In this document: one piece after another, positions 53,648-64,000 of the stretch
Layout of the letters: every line of letters starts with the position of its first letter
Position numbering within the stretch: position 1 is the first letter of the stretch
Assembly: GCA_003281125.1 (NCBI GenBank)
Contig: QCCW01000001.1
Location: forward strand, 50,284-114,283
Source of the DNA: Prochlorococcus sp. AG-347-N23
GTDB lineage: Bacteria; Cyanobacteriota; Cyanobacteriia; PCC-6307; Cyanobiaceae
Direction of reading: 5' to 3'
Length of the DNA stretch: 64,000 bases
The notes under the pieces: generated by a model
Databases searched by the model: none
What the model was told of the DNA's origin: nothing
What the model saw: the letters and a program-made list of their open reading frames with translations, nothing else
Translations under genes and position numbers: made by a program

Positions 53648-54244
53648 TTGAACATGGTAAGAACAAATTCTATGGTTTTGGAATTAGGTTTTAAATTGCC
53701 GAATTTCGAAATGTTAAATGCTAATTCTCCAAATAATCAATATTTTAATTCCCATAATCTAGATAATAGGCATTTACTTTTAATGTTTATTTGTGCCCAT
53801 TGTCCATTTGTTAAATATATTGAGAATCAAATTTTCACCTTAAGTAAAGAAATTGAAAATACAGTTCAAACGGTTGCAATTTCTAGTAATGATATTGTCA
53901 CTCATCCTTCAGATTCTCCTGAAAATTTGAGATTACAAGCACAATCACACGGATGGAGTTTTCCTTACTTATTCGATCAAGATCAAAATTTTGCTAAGGA
54001 GTTAAAAGCAGCTTGCACTCCAGATTTTTATCTTTTTTCCAATAAAGGAGATGGCAATTTTTTATTGTATTATCACGGCCAATTAGATGATAGTAGACCG
54101 GGTAATAATATCCCATTATCTGGTGAAGATTTGCGCTCTGCTGTAAGAGATTTGAATCAAGATAATTCTTCTCCTTCAAATCAGCTTCCGTCTTTGGGTT
54201 GCAACATTAAATGGACTCCTGGCAAAGAACCGAGTTGGTTTTAA
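53648..54244 (+). CDS. Thioredoxin-like/AhpC-TSA family protein
   Basis: LMFICAHCPFVKYIENQ; VAISSNDIVTHPSDSPENLR; C-terminal PSLGCNIKWTPGKEPSW. Confidence 0.88.
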   Translation: MNMVRTNSMVLELGFKLPNFEMLNANSPNNQYFNSHNLDNRHLLLMFICAHCPFVKYIENQIFTLSKEIENTVQTVAISSNDIVTHPSDSPENLRLQAQSHGWSFPYLFDQDQNFAKELKAACTPDFYLFSNKGDGNFLLYYHGQLDDSRPGNNIPLSGEDLRSAVRDLNQDNSSPSNQLPSLGCNIKWTPGKEPSWF

Positions 54245-54300
54245 TGAATTAAAATGTTTTTTTTACCATAGCAATATGGTTTAGGGTTAGTATATTTATT

Positions 54301-55506
54301 ATGAAGATTCCTCCATTTACTTTAGATAGGCAATATCAAGAAATTAGCTCTGAAATTGAGAGTGAGGTTTTTAAAGTTTTGAAAGAGGGTCAATTTATTA
54401 AAGGCCAACAAGTCACCATATTTGAGGAAAAATTTTCTAATCTAATTGGAGTCGAACATACTATTGGATGTAATAGTGGAACTGATGCTTTAGTGTTAGC
54501 TTTGCGCGCATTAGATATTGGTGTGGGTGACGAAGTTATTACCTCATCTTTTAGCTTTTTTGCGACTGCAGAGGCTATTAGTGCAGTTGGTGCTAATCCT
54601 GTTTTAGTAGATATAGATCCTGAAACTTATCTCATTAATACTGCACTAATAGAACAAGAAATTAATTCTAATACTAAAGCAATAATGCCTGTTCATCTTT
54701 TTGGAAATGCAGTGAATATGACTTTAATAAAATCATTGGCCAACAAATATGACTTAAAAGTAATCGAAGATTGTGCCCAGGCAACATGCACAATGTGGGA
54801 AAATTCAAAAGTTGGTAGTATCGGAGATATAGGTTGTTTTAGCTTTTTCCCTACTAAGAATTTAGGAGCTGCTGGAGATGGTGGAGCAGTAACAACATCA
54901 GATCAGAAGATTGCCCAAAAAATTAGAGAACTAGCTGTTCATGGAAGTCCAATAAGATATCATCATACTCAAATTGGATATAACAGCAGACTTGATACCA
55001 TTCAAGCTGCCATATTAAATATCAAAATTAAATATATTTCTAAGTGGATTAATAATCGCCAAAAAATCGCTAGAAATTACCTTGATCTTTTAGAAAAAAA
55101 TCCATTTATTAGTTTTCCTGAAATTAGCTCTGATTCAACTTCCCATTCTTGGAATCAATTTGTCATCAAATTAAGAAATGATAAATATTTTTTAAATGAA
55201 GATTTTGCAAATTTATTTGATACTGATTACAAAAAATATTATTCCTTAAGAAATTTGGTAAAACAACAACTTTTTGAAAAAGGTATTAACTCAATTATTT
55301 ACTACCCAATTCCAATACATGCACAAATAGCTTACATAAATAAAAATTTTTCTAGAAAAAAACTTACCAATACAGAAAGGATTTGTACGGAAGTTCTTAG
55401 TCTTCCAATGTTTCCTGAAATATCTTATGAAGAGCAAGTTTATGTAGCAGAAAATTTAAATAAAGTTCTAAAGAATTGCATAGAGGAAATTCAAATTTCA
55501 GCGTAA
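54301..55506 (+). CDS. DegT/DnrJ/EryC1 family PLP-dependent aminotransferase
   Basis: GCNSGTDALVLALRAL, VIEDCAQATC, FSFFPTKNLGAAGDGGAVTT. Confidence 0.93.
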   Translation: MKIPPFTLDRQYQEISSEIESEVFKVLKEGQFIKGQQVTIFEEKFSNLIGVEHTIGCNSGTDALVLALRALDIGVGDEVITSSFSFFATAEAISAVGANPVLVDIDPETYLINTALIEQEINSNTKAIMPVHLFGNAVNMTLIKSLANKYDLKVIEDCAQATCTMWENSKVGSIGDIGCFSFFPTKNLGAAGDGGAVTTSDQKIAQKIRELAVHGSPIRYHHTQIGYNSRLDTIQAAILNIKIKYISKWINNRQKIARNYLDLLEKNPFISFPEISSDSTSHSWNQFVIKLRNDKYFLNEDFANLFDTDYKKYYSLRNLVKQQLFEKGINSIIYYPIPIHAQIAYINKNFSRKKLTNTERICTEVLSLPMFPEISYEEQVYVAENLNKVLKNCIEEIQISA

Positions 55507-56927
55507 AGTGATTTAAATAATTTTTGTTGAATATTGTGATTGACAATAGGGCTTGAATAATTATTTTTTTCTAAATTAGATATCTCCCCATTTAATAATT
55601 CTGAATTTGACACTTTAGATAATTCAGGAATCCAATATTTTATATATTCGCAAATAGGATCAAATTTTTTTGCTTGGGTATATGGATTAAAAATTCTAAG
55701 TGGTTTTGGATCCATACCGCTACTGGAGCTCCACTGCCATCCCCCATTATTTGCAGCTAAGTCTCCATCAACCAAAGTCTCCATAAATTTTTTCTCGCCC
55801 ATTTGCCAATTGCATATAAGATCTTTTACCAGAAATGAAGCGACTATCATCCTACATCTGTTATGCATCCAACCAGTACTATTTAGTTGACGCATTGCTG
55901 CATCAACTATAGGTACTCCGGTCTCTCCGTTGTTCCAATGCTGAAACAATTCATTATTGTTTTGCCATGGAAAGTGATCCCATTTTTTTCTATATGGACC
56001 TTTCTCTAATTCTGGGAAATGAAATAAGCAATGTTGATAAAATTCACGCCAAACAAGTTCTTTTTGCCAAGTTTCAATTGATAGGTAATTTCCTTGATTT
56101 GAAAAATCTGAATTTAAATTTAATGTGGTATTCCAAACCTTTCTAATGCTGATGGTTCCGAATCTTAAAGATGCACTTAGGAAAGATGTCCCATTATGGG
56201 AAGGAAAATCTCGTGCAGAATTATAAGAATATATTTTTTTTTCGTTAATGAAGTTTTCTAATAATGTTTCTGCAGCATTCTCTCCAGGTCTGCATGGACA
56301 AATATTCGCACCAGCAAATTTGATATTTTTGATAAATTCCTCTAGAACCGAATCAGATAAATTTATTGTCTTATTTTCTTTGAGTTTATTATCTATATCT
56401 TTAAACTGGAAAACAACTTTATCTTGGTCATATGGACCTAATAAATTCATTTTTGATTTAAGGTTTTTATAAAAAGGCCCATAAACTGAATAAGGTTTAT
56501 TATTTCCGGAAAATATTTTTAAAGGATCTACTAATAAGTGATCCCAAGTTTCAATAACTTGAATATTTTGTTCTTCTAAATTTTTTTTTATTTTTAAATC
56601 GCGATTAATCTCATAAGGTTCAATTGATCTATTCCAAAAAACAAATTTAGCATCTATATTCTTTGCTAATTGAGGAATTATTAATACCGGATCTCCTTCT
56701 TCCATGATTAATCTACTACCCATTTTTTTCCAATTATTTCCTAATTCTTGAAGCGAATTTCCTAGAAACCAAGCTCTTGAACTTGCATTGAAATCGTGTG
56801 AGTAATTTTTATCAAATATATAAGTTGAAGTAATAGCATTTGATAATGAAAATGCTTTGATTAAAGCTTGATTATCAAATATTCTTAAATCCTTTCTATG
56901 CCAAAAAAGTATTCTAGGTTTATTCAT
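55491..56927 (-). CDS. Deoxyribodipyrimidine photolyase
   Basis: LFWHRKDLRIFDNQAL; FGTISIRKVW; WQKELVWREFYQHCLFHFP; GETGVPIVDAAMRQLNSTGWMHNRCRMIVASFLVKDL. Confidence 0.95.
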   Translation of the reverse strand: MNKPRILFWHRKDLRIFDNQALIKAFSLSNAITSTYIFDKNYSHDFNASSRAWFLGNSLQELGNNWKKMGSRLIMEEGDPVLIIPQLAKNIDAKFVFWNRSIEPYEINRDLKIKKNLEEQNIQVIETWDHLLVDPLKIFSGNNKPYSVYGPFYKNLKSKMNLLGPYDQDKVVFQFKDIDNKLKENKTINLSDSVLEEFIKNIKFAGANICPCRPGENAAETLLENFINEKKIYSYNSARDFPSHNGTSFLSASLRFGTISIRKVWNTTLNLNSDFSNQGNYLSIETWQKELVWREFYQHCLFHFPELEKGPYRKKWDHFPWQNNNELFQHWNNGETGVPIVDAAMRQLNSTGWMHNRCRMIVASFLVKDLICNWQMGEKKFMETLVDGDLAANNGGWQWSSSSGMDPKPLRIFNPYTQAKKFDPICEYIKYWIPELSKVSNSELLNGEISNLEKNNYSSPIVNHNIQQKLFKSLYAEI

Positions 56928-57487
56928 AATTTATCTAAAAATTGTTTAGCTCTAAACCAAGCCGTTACGGTTTTTGCGTCAAGAATTTCTTCCCCACTAG
57001 AAATAAGATTATCTAGCTCCTTGGGATCTAAAATTAAAACTTCTATATCTTCATCTAAATCTCCTTTAACCTCGGAATTGAGTTTGTTTAAATCACGAGC
57101 TAAAAATAAATAAATTTCTTCATCTGCATAACCAGGAGCAGGGACAAGAGTTCCTAGTTCGTCCCATTTGTTTGCACTGAATCCTGTCTCTTCTTGTATT
57201 TCTCTTTGAATTGAATTAATAGGTGTTTCACCTATTTCTAAGGTACCTGCTGGAAATTCTAATAAATACCTAGAAACAGCAAATCTATATTGCCGAAGAA
57301 TGATAACTTTATTGTCTTTTGTAATAGGTACGGCCAATGCTGCCCCAGGATGTTTAATGTATCCATATTCACCTTCATGTCCATTTGGAAGCTCAATTCT
57401 ATTTATTTCGAAACTAAATTTTTTTGACTTTAACTCAGATATTTTTTCTTTAAAAATGGATCTTTTTATAAGTTTTTTGTTGCCCAT
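56924..57487 (-). CDS. NUDIX hydrolase (ADP-ribose pyrophosphatase-like)
   Basis: Nudix box GTLEIGETPINSIQREIQEETGFSA. Confidence 0.93.
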   Translation of the reverse strand: MGNKKLIKRSIFKEKISELKSKKFSFEINRIELPNGHEGEYGYIKHPGAALAVPITKDNKVIILRQYRFAVSRYLLEFPAGTLEIGETPINSIQREIQEETGFSANKWDELGTLVPAPGYADEEIYLFLARDLNKLNSEVKGDLDEDIEVLILDPKELDNLISSGEEILDAKTVTAWFRAKQFLDKL

Positions 57488-57534
57488 AATTTTTAAATGA
57501 AAATAGCCTAACAGTTATTTTTTGGTTTTGTAAA

Positions 57535-58113
57535 TCATTCAATAGACCATTTTGGGTCATCAAACTTTTTGATTTTTTGGCTTCTACTTAAGATCTCAGA
57601 AAGTGGTGTAATAACGAAATTCCGATTCATGAATCTAGGGTGAGGTAATGTCAATTCCTCGTCAACCGTATAAAAATCTTCCCACCAAAGAATATCTAAA
57701 TCGAGACATCTTGATAGCCATTTTTTACCCTTTGGCGCCTCTTCTCGTCCGAAAAATCTCTCCAACTTTTTTAGCTCTTTTAAAAGTAATTTCGCGTTTT
57801 TATTTGATGGTTTAGGGAAAGAATTACTTTTTATGAGTAATAAAGTATTTAAATAATTTGGCTGCTCATTTTCAACACCATGGGGTAATGTCTCATAAAT
57901 TGAAGACCAAAAAAAGTTTGCATGGAATTTGCTTTTCTCTTCTTTTTTTTTGTTGGAACTATCTCCCCAAATATTTATTATTTCCTCTATTTTTGGTTTG
58001 CAAATTAATAGTGACTCAAGAGGGCTCCCGAATTTACTATCAATATTTGCTCCTAGGGATATACATAGTCCATTTTTGATATTAAGATTTGATAATTCCA
58101 CTACAAAAAACAA
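57535..58113 (-). CDS. folK: 2-amino-4-hydroxy-6-hydroxymethyldihydropteridine pyrophosphokinase
   Basis: [43 protein letters not shown]. Confidence 0.92.
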   Translation of the reverse strand: MFFVVELSNLNIKNGLCISLGANIDSKFGSPLESLLICKPKIEEIINIWGDSSNKKKEEKSKFHANFFWSSIYETLPHGVENEQPNYLNTLLLIKSNSFPKPSNKNAKLLLKELKKLERFFGREEAPKGKKWLSRCLDLDILWWEDFYTVDEELTLPHPRFMNRNFVITPLSEILSRSQKIKKFDDPKWSIE

Positions 58114-58149
58114 AGTTATTGGATAAATTCTATATCAGGCATTTTTAAA

Positions 58150-60327
58150 GTGATTTTGAACCCCGAGTTAAAAGAAAAAGGAGAAATTAAAGATTTAATA
58201 AAGTCAAAGGATTCTTTTAGAGCTTTCCCTTTGGCCGCAATTACAGGTCATAGCTTATTGAAATTATCTTTACTTTTGGCAGCAGTTGATCCCAGTTTAG
58301 GGGGAGTGATTATTGCTGGCGGAAGAGGTACTGGTAAGTCAGTATTAGCGCGGGGTTTACATACTTTACTTCCTCCTATAGAGGTATTGGATAATGAATT
58401 AATACTGGAAAAGCTAACTGAGAAAAATAGTGGAACTTCATTAAGACCTATTGGTAGGAACCTAGATCCAGATAAACCAGAGGAATGGGATATTAGTACT
58501 AATAAATTGTTGGAGGAGGTAATTGGAAGTGATTATTTGAATCAAATTGAAGAAATTCCCAAAAAAGTAAGGGAGGCACCATTTATTCAAGTTCCTATTG
58601 GCATAACTGAAGATAGACTTGTTGGATCAATTGACGTCGCTGCTTCATTAAGTACGGGGGAACAAGTTTTTCAACCTGGAATTTTAGCAGAGGCTCATAG
58701 AGGTGTTCTTTATGTAGACGATATAAACTTATTGGATGATGGTATTGTAAATTTAGTTCTTGAAGCTACAGGAAGAGAGAAAAATAATATTGAAAGAGAT
58801 GGTTTGAGCCTTTCTCATCCTTGCAAGTCACTTTTAATAGCAACTTATAATCCTGAAGAAGGTGCTTTAAGAGATCATGTTTTAGATCGTTTTGCGATTG
58901 TGCTTTCCGCAGATCAATCTTTTGATAATGTTCAAAGAGTTGAGATTACAAAATCTGTTTTAGCACATGCAGAAAATAATATTAAATTTTCAGAAAAATG
59001 GTCTGAAGAATCTGATAATTTATCTACTCAATTAATTTTGGCAAGGCAATGGTTAAAGGATGTCAAGATAACAAAAGAGCAAATAACTTATTTAGTGAAT
59101 GAGGCTCTAAGAGGAGGAGTAGAAGGGCATAGGTCAGAATTATTTGCAGTAAAAGTTGCAAAGGCAAATGCAGCTCTTCGAGGCGATGAGAATGTAAATT
59201 CTGAAGACCTAAAAGTAGCAGTAAGATTAGTTATCCTTCCACGTGCAATGCAAATACCACCTGAAGATGATGATATTCAACCTCCTCCGCCAGAGGATCA
59301 GAGCCCGCCACCCCCACCTCAATCAAATAATGATGAATCGGAACCTGAGGCTAGTGAAAGTGAAGATAATCAAGAGCAAGAACAAGAAGAGGATAATTCT
59401 GATGTAGAAGAAGAATCTACTCCCGATATACCAGAAGAATTTATATTAGATCCTGAGGCATGTATGGTTGATCCTGATTTATTACTTTTTTCATCAGCTA
59501 AAGCCAAGGCAGGTAATAGTGGAAGTAGATCAGTGATATTTAGCGACAGTAGAGGAAGATATGTAAAACCTATTATTCCAAGAGGCAAAGTAAAAAGAAT
59601 TGCGGTAGATGCTACTCTTCGAGCTGCCGCGCCTTATCAAAAATCAAGAAGACTAAGGAACCCTCATAAATCAATAGTTATTGAAGAAAACGATTTTAGG
59701 GCAAAGCTTTTACAAAAAAAAGCTGGTGCTTTAGTTATTTTTCTGGTTGATGCGAGCGGCTCTATGGCTCTAAATAGAATGCAAAGTGCTAAAGGTGCAG
59801 TTATACGACTTTTAACAGAGGCATATGAGAATAGAGATGAAGTAGCCTTGATTCCTTTTAGAGGTAATCAGGCTGAAGTTCTTTTACCTCCAACAAGATC
59901 TATAACTGCAGCAAAAAGAAGGCTAGAAACAATGCCTTGCGGAGGTGGATCGCCTTTGGCTCATGGGTTAACACAATCAGCGAAAGTAGCAAAAAATGCA
60001 CTTTCTACAGGAGATATAGGTCAAGTTATTGTTGTAGGGATTACTGATGGGAGAGGAAATGTACCCTTAGGATTATCTCTTGGACAAAATGAGTTTGAAG
60101 AAAAAGATAATGAAAATCTGAATTTAAAGCAAGAGGTTCTCGATATTGCTGCAAAATATCCCATGCTTGGCATAAAACTCTTAATTGTTGATACAGAGCG
60201 AAAATTTATCGCAAGTGGTTTTGGTAAAGAATTAGCAGAGGCAGCTCAAGGAAAATATGTTCAATTGCCGAAAGCTACAGATAAAGCAATCGCAGCGATG
60301 GCTTTAAATGCTATAAATGAATTTTGA
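58150..60327 (+). CDS. chlD: Magnesium chelatase subunit D
   Basis: AAA+ domain, Pro/acidic linker [49 protein letters not shown]-type start. Confidence 0.96.
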   Translation: MILNPELKEKGEIKDLIKSKDSFRAFPLAAITGHSLLKLSLLLAAVDPSLGGVIIAGGRGTGKSVLARGLHTLLPPIEVLDNELILEKLTEKNSGTSLRPIGRNLDPDKPEEWDISTNKLLEEVIGSDYLNQIEEIPKKVREAPFIQVPIGITEDRLVGSIDVAASLSTGEQVFQPGILAEAHRGVLYVDDINLLDDGIVNLVLEATGREKNNIERDGLSLSHPCKSLLIATYNPEEGALRDHVLDRFAIVLSADQSFDNVQRVEITKSVLAHAENNIKFSEKWSEESDNLSTQLILARQWLKDVKITKEQITYLVNEALRGGVEGHRSELFAVKVAKANAALRGDENVNSEDLKVAVRLVILPRAMQIPPEDDDIQPPPPEDQSPPPPPQSNNDESEPEASESEDNQEQEQEEDNSDVEEESTPDIPEEFILDPEACMVDPDLLLFSSAKAKAGNSGSRSVIFSDSRGRYVKPIIPRGKVKRIAVDATLRAAAPYQKSRRLRNPHKSIVIEENDFRAKLLQKKAGALVIFLVDASGSMALNRMQSAKGAVIRLLTEAYENRDEVALIPFRGNQAEVLLPPTRSITAAKRRLETMPCGGGSPLAHGLTQSAKVAKNALSTGDIGQVIVVGITDGRGNVPLGLSLGQNEFEEKDNENLNLKQEVLDIAAKYPMLGIKLLIVDTERKFIASGFGKELAEAAQGKYVQLPKATDKAIAAMALNAINEF

Positions 60328-60333
60328 TAGTAC

Positions 60334-61179
60334 TTATGGATAAATTTCGTTAAGAAATTTTGAAAGTCCAATAGTTAAATCTCTTATTGATTTGGTTAAT
60401 TCTTTATCTTTTGTTAATTTTGCAAAATCATCGCTCATATCATCCATTTTGCTGGAAATTGATCTTGCAGCATTAATTGTCAATTTAATATCATTGAGTG
60501 TTTCTTCATCGTCCAATGTAGACAAAATCTTATTCAAATGATTAGCAGCGATTGTAATTTCTGTTATTAAAGGTTTAACTCTCAGTATTTCTTGCTTTGA
60601 CAAATAAATTAGTTCATCAAGGTTTTCTTGTGTTCTATCAAATTGGTCAATCGAGTTGACAATATTTTCAATTAGGTTTTCTTGATTTGATTCTTTTAGA
60701 AGTTGACTTATTTTACTTGTTATATTTGACAGACTTGATAATTGTTTCCCGGTGATTGTATCACCCTGACAAATAATTAATTTTGAATCGCAATTTTCGG
60801 ATGTAGGTTTTGCATTGTTTTTAGGAATTGTTTTTTCGCTAGTTTCTAAAGCGACTTGCACGTCTCCTCCAAGGAAAGAATTAGTTACTACTCTGGCAAA
60901 TGCTGGCTTAGGAAGAATAATTTCAGGATTATTTAGAACTATTTTTGCTTTAATTGATTCATTTGTAAACAAAATTTCTTCTATTGATCCCACTAAAATT
61001 CCTCTATAGGTAACTGGAGATTTTTTTGATAAACCGCTTGCATTATTGAATTCAGCAAATAGGTGCCAGCTTTTTGAAGATAATCTGACTCCTTTAAGCC
61101 AAACAGAAAAAAATGTAAATATTAAAATTCCTCCCAATAAGGAAAATCCAACTATTGAATCTCGTAAGCTTCTACGCAT
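60334..61179 (-). CDS. MCE/MlaD family protein
   Basis: N-terminal TM then LFAEFNNASGLSKKSPVTYRGILVGSI. Confidence 0.87.
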   Translation of the reverse strand: MRRSLRDSIVGFSLLGGILIFTFFSVWLKGVRLSSKSWHLFAEFNNASGLSKKSPVTYRGILVGSIEEILFTNESIKAKIVLNNPEIILPKPAFARVVTNSFLGGDVQVALETSEKTIPKNNAKPTSENCDSKLIICQGDTITGKQLSSLSNITSKISQLLKESNQENLIENIVNSIDQFDRTQENLDELIYLSKQEILRVKPLITEITIAANHLNKILSTLDDEETLNDIKLTINAARSISSKMDDMSDDFAKLTKDKELTKSIRDLTIGLSKFLNEIYP

Positions 61180-61184
61180 AATTC

Positions 61185-61982
61185 CTAAATGTCTTTGGGT
61201 TGCATTGGACCATCAAGTTTCCCATTACGAAATTGAAATACATAGGGATCATTACTCTCTTTGAATTCATCAATAGAACCTGCCCATCGAAATTTTCCTC
61301 CATAAAGCATTAAAACTTTATCAGATGTCCTTTCTATAGTACTAAGAACATGGCTTACTACAATAGATGATCCATTTGCTTTATCATTTGTTTTGTTAAT
61401 TAAATCTTCAATTCTTGATGAGGCAATTGGATCCAAACCTGCAGTCGGTTCATCAAAAAGTAATAAAGGTTTAGTTTTCGCGTTAATAGTTTGATCTGTA
61501 ATTAAGGCTCTAGCAAAACTTACTCTTTTTTGCATACCTCCACTTAATTCATTGGGAAGTTTATTCTCAACATTAAATAACCCAACCTCAGCCAAGCATT
61601 CACATACGATTTCATGAATCAACCTTTTAGATAAGTTTTTATTCCTTTTAAGGAGAAAACCTACATTTTCCTCAATAGTTAAAGATCCTAGTAATGCTGG
61701 GTTTTGAAAAACTAGTCTTACATCAGGAGGGTTATTTTGATCTAGTCTTAAATATGTTTGTTTTTCACCAAATATTCTTAATTCTCCCTTGGTGGGTAAA
61801 ATGAGGCCTGCTAATATTTTTAAGATAGTCGATTTACCTGAGCCAGAGGGGCCAACAATTGCTAATTTCTCTCCATCATTTAGTTTAAAATTTAGTTGAT
61901 TAAGTACATTAACCTCTCCCCAACTTATTGAGAGGTTTTTGGTTTCAACTGCATGTTTTGATTTTTTCAAACCTTTTATCAA
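61185..61982 (-). CDS. ABC transporter ATP-binding protein (MlaF/Mkl-type)
   Basis: GPSGSGKSTILKILAGL, ELSGGMQKRVSFARAL, LLFDEPTAGLDP. Confidence 0.92.
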   Translation of the reverse strand: MIKGLKKSKHAVETKNLSISWGEVNVLNQLNFKLNDGEKLAIVGPSGSGKSTILKILAGLILPTKGELRIFGEKQTYLRLDQNNPPDVRLVFQNPALLGSLTIEENVGFLLKRNKNLSKRLIHEIVCECLAEVGLFNVENKLPNELSGGMQKRVSFARALITDQTINAKTKPLLLFDEPTAGLDPIASSRIEDLINKTNDKANGSSIVVSHVLSTIERTSDKVLMLYGGKFRWAGSIDEFKESNDPYVFQFRNGKLDGPMQPKDI

Positions 61983-62108
61983 GGAAAAAGTAATCGTTCT
62001 TTATATATATTGCCTATTTTTAGAAATAAAAAAAGGATGTATGAATTTCATTTATAATGAATCTATCTAGTTTTTTTATTTGCGAAAAAAATATTTAAGA
62101 GGTTTTTA

Positions 62109-63494
62109 ATGAATAAACAAAAAAAAAGAATCAGAAGATACTATAGATATTTTGAAAAATCTAAATTTGTCTTGCTAAACAAAATTTTAAGAATCTTAAG
62201 TTGGCTTTTACCAGGCTTGGTAATAAAAAGATGGATGATTACTTCTGCAGTTGGATTTTTGACATCACTATTGGGACTGGCAATTTGGACAAATTTAACA
62301 CCTCTTTATTGGCTTATTGGAATATTTATTAGGATCATAAGAGGCTTAACAAGTATTTTGCCAGTTTCATTATTAGGTCCATTAATTTTTGTGATTGGAC
62401 TTTTTTTAATAGTGATTGGACAAAATAGAAGTATTAACTCTATTAAAAAAGCTCTTGCTCCAGAAAAAAGTACATTTTTAGTTGATGCATTAAGAGTTAA
62501 GAGTAAATTAAATAGGGGTCCTAATATTGTTGCAATTGGTGGAGGAACAGGCTTATCTACTTTATTAAAAGGCTTAAAAAATTACAGCAGTAATATTACA
62601 GCAATAGTAACTGTTTCTGATGATGGAGGAAGCAGTGGAATTCTAAGAAAACAATTAGGCGTGCAACCTCCAGGAGATATTAGAAATTGTTTGGCTGCCT
62701 TATCAAACGAAGAACCTATTCTGACTAGGTTATTTCAATATAGATTTTCAGGAGGTAGTGGTCTAGAGGGTCATAGTTTTGGAAATCTTTTTTTATCTGC
62801 TTTAACAACAATTACAGGTAGTTTAGAAAAAGCAGTACAAGCTTCTAGTAAAGTTTTAGCTGTGCAAGGTCAAGTTGTACCTGCAACAAATATTGATGTA
62901 ATGTTATGGGCCGAATTAGAGGATGGTCAAAAAATTTTTGGTGAAAGTAATATTAGTAAATCAAAAAAATTAATTTCAAAGATTGGATACCTCCCAGAAA
63001 ATCCCCCTGCTCTATCAAGTGCTCTCGAATCTATTAAAGAAGCTGACTTAATTGTTCTTGGCCCTGGGAGTCTTTACACTTCATTATTGCCAAACTTGTT
63101 GGTTCCTGAGATAGTAGATGCCTTACTACAAAGTAATGCTCCCAAAATTTATATAAGTAATTTGATGACTCAACCTGGGGAAACAGATGGACTAAATGTT
63201 TATCAACATATCAAATCAATAGAAAAACAATTATCAACTTTTGGGGTTAATACTCGAATTTTTAATGCAATTCTATCCCAAATTCAATTTGAAAAGTCTC
63301 CGTTAGTAGATTATTACGAAAGTAGGGGAGCAGAACCAGTTCGATGTAACAAAGAAAAATTATTATCTGAGGGTTATTATGTTTTGCAAGCACCATTGTA
63401 TTCAAAAAGAATAACTCCCACTCTTAGACATGATCCTAGAAGACTTGCAAGAGCAGTTATATTTATGTATCGCAAATTAAAAAAATCAACCTAA
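62109..63494 (+). CDS. YvcK/CofD-like gluconeogenesis factor family protein
   Basis: [56 protein letters not shown]. Confidence 0.92.
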   Translation: MNKQKKRIRRYYRYFEKSKFVLLNKILRILSWLLPGLVIKRWMITSAVGFLTSLLGLAIWTNLTPLYWLIGIFIRIIRGLTSILPVSLLGPLIFVIGLFLIVIGQNRSINSIKKALAPEKSTFLVDALRVKSKLNRGPNIVAIGGGTGLSTLLKGLKNYSSNITAIVTVSDDGGSSGILRKQLGVQPPGDIRNCLAALSNEEPILTRLFQYRFSGGSGLEGHSFGNLFLSALTTITGSLEKAVQASSKVLAVQGQVVPATNIDVMLWAELEDGQKIFGESNISKSKKLISKIGYLPENPPALSSALESIKEADLIVLGPGSLYTSLLPNLLVPEIVDALLQSNAPKIYISNLMTQPGETDGLNVYQHIKSIEKQLSTFGVNTRIFNAILSQIQFEKSPLVDYYESRGAEPVRCNKEKLLSEGYYVLQAPLYSKRITPTLRHDPRRLARAVIFMYRKLKKST

Positions 63495-64000
63495 TAAGCA
63501 TCTTGAAGCTCATAGAAGTCAGGTTGGATATAGTCTTTCCTCAATGGCCATCCTCTCCAGTCTTCGGGCATTAAGAGTCTTTTGGGATTCGGATGATCAA
63601 TAAAATTTATTCCAAACATGTCATATGTTTCTCTTTCTTGCCAATCACTTCCTTTAAAAATGTTATACAAACTAGGAATTGATAAATCCGAATCTCTTTT
63701 TAAGAAGACTTTTAATCTAACTTCTTCAATCTTTTCGATTTTTTGTAAGTCATCAACAGTTATGAAATGATAGAAACTAACAAGTCTTTTACCTGGCCCC
63801 TCATCATAGCCACCTTGACATTGGAGATAATTGAAACCGTAATTTCTTAAGGCAGATACTGCTTCATATAATTTGTTAGGTTCCACAGAAATGTTTTCAA
63901 TTCCTATGAGATCATCAGATAAAGATTGATTTGGAATTCCATCTTTAGTTAAAGATTGGCTTATAAACCCCTCTTTTTCTATTGAAGTATCTAAGGATGT
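63491..64000 (-). CDS. ndhJ: NAD(P)H-quinone oxidoreductase subunit J (30 kDa); 5' end beyond window
   Basis: [48 protein letters not shown]; frame stays open to nt 64000 ([38 protein letters not shown]...). Confidence 0.95.
   Translation of the reverse strand, partial: TSLDTSIEKEGFISQSLTKDGIPNQSLSDDLIGIENISVEPNKLYEAVSALRNYGFNYLQCQGGYDEGPGKRLVSFYHFITVDDLQKIEKIEEVRLKVFLKRDSDLSIPSLYNIFKGSDWQERETYDMFGINFIDHPNPKRLLMPEDWRGWPLRKDYIQPDFYELQDAY

Noticed and set aside
56898-58126. + strand ORFs overlapping photolyase/NUDIX/folK (56898-57113, 57300-57500, 57858-58126)
   Set aside because: Antisense to well-supported genes.
1-64000. CRISPR arrays, prophage, transposases, toxin-antitoxin or restriction systems
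   Set aside because: Read through the window for regular repeats and signature proteins; none found. The Cas4-like features at 47-48.5 kb belong to a TM0106-type fusion, not to a CRISPR locus.

Overview
The window is a contiguous block of core genome from an AT-rich picocyanobacterium, best matching high-light Prochlorococcus. Support for that: psbO, psbH, psbN, psbI, psbK, ndhJ, chlD, crtR, ntcA and amt1 in typical cyanobacterial contexts, strong AT bias, and very tight gene packing. I see about 70 protein genes and 3 tRNAs. I see no prophage, transposon, CRISPR array, defence island or secondary-metabolite cluster. The supplied ORF track misses psbN, psbI, psbK, the 3' end of aroC and a complete methylpurine-DNA glycosylase gene. 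The glycosylase frame, and also crtR, have no ATG/GTG/TTG start upstream of the region encoding their conserved N-terminus. I did not find a clearly new multi-gene system. The most interesting leads are: (i) the two ORFs without a canonical start; (ii) a densely structured intergenic region (39.6-39.8 kb) and a small orphan transcript candidate with a perfect 12-bp hairpin (14.2-14.3 kb); (iii) NtcA-box promoters at amt1 and ntcA, with a terminator-like hairpin in the amt1 leader; (iv) a Cas4/RecB-like + HhH + DEDD fusion nuclease whose PD-(D/E)XK residues look degenerate; (v) an uncharacterised RuvC/YqgF-fold protein abutting a DUF3084 gene downstream of ntcA; (vi) frequent tail-to-tail gene overlaps, including interlocked stop codons. 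All names come from reading sequence motifs; no database search was run.
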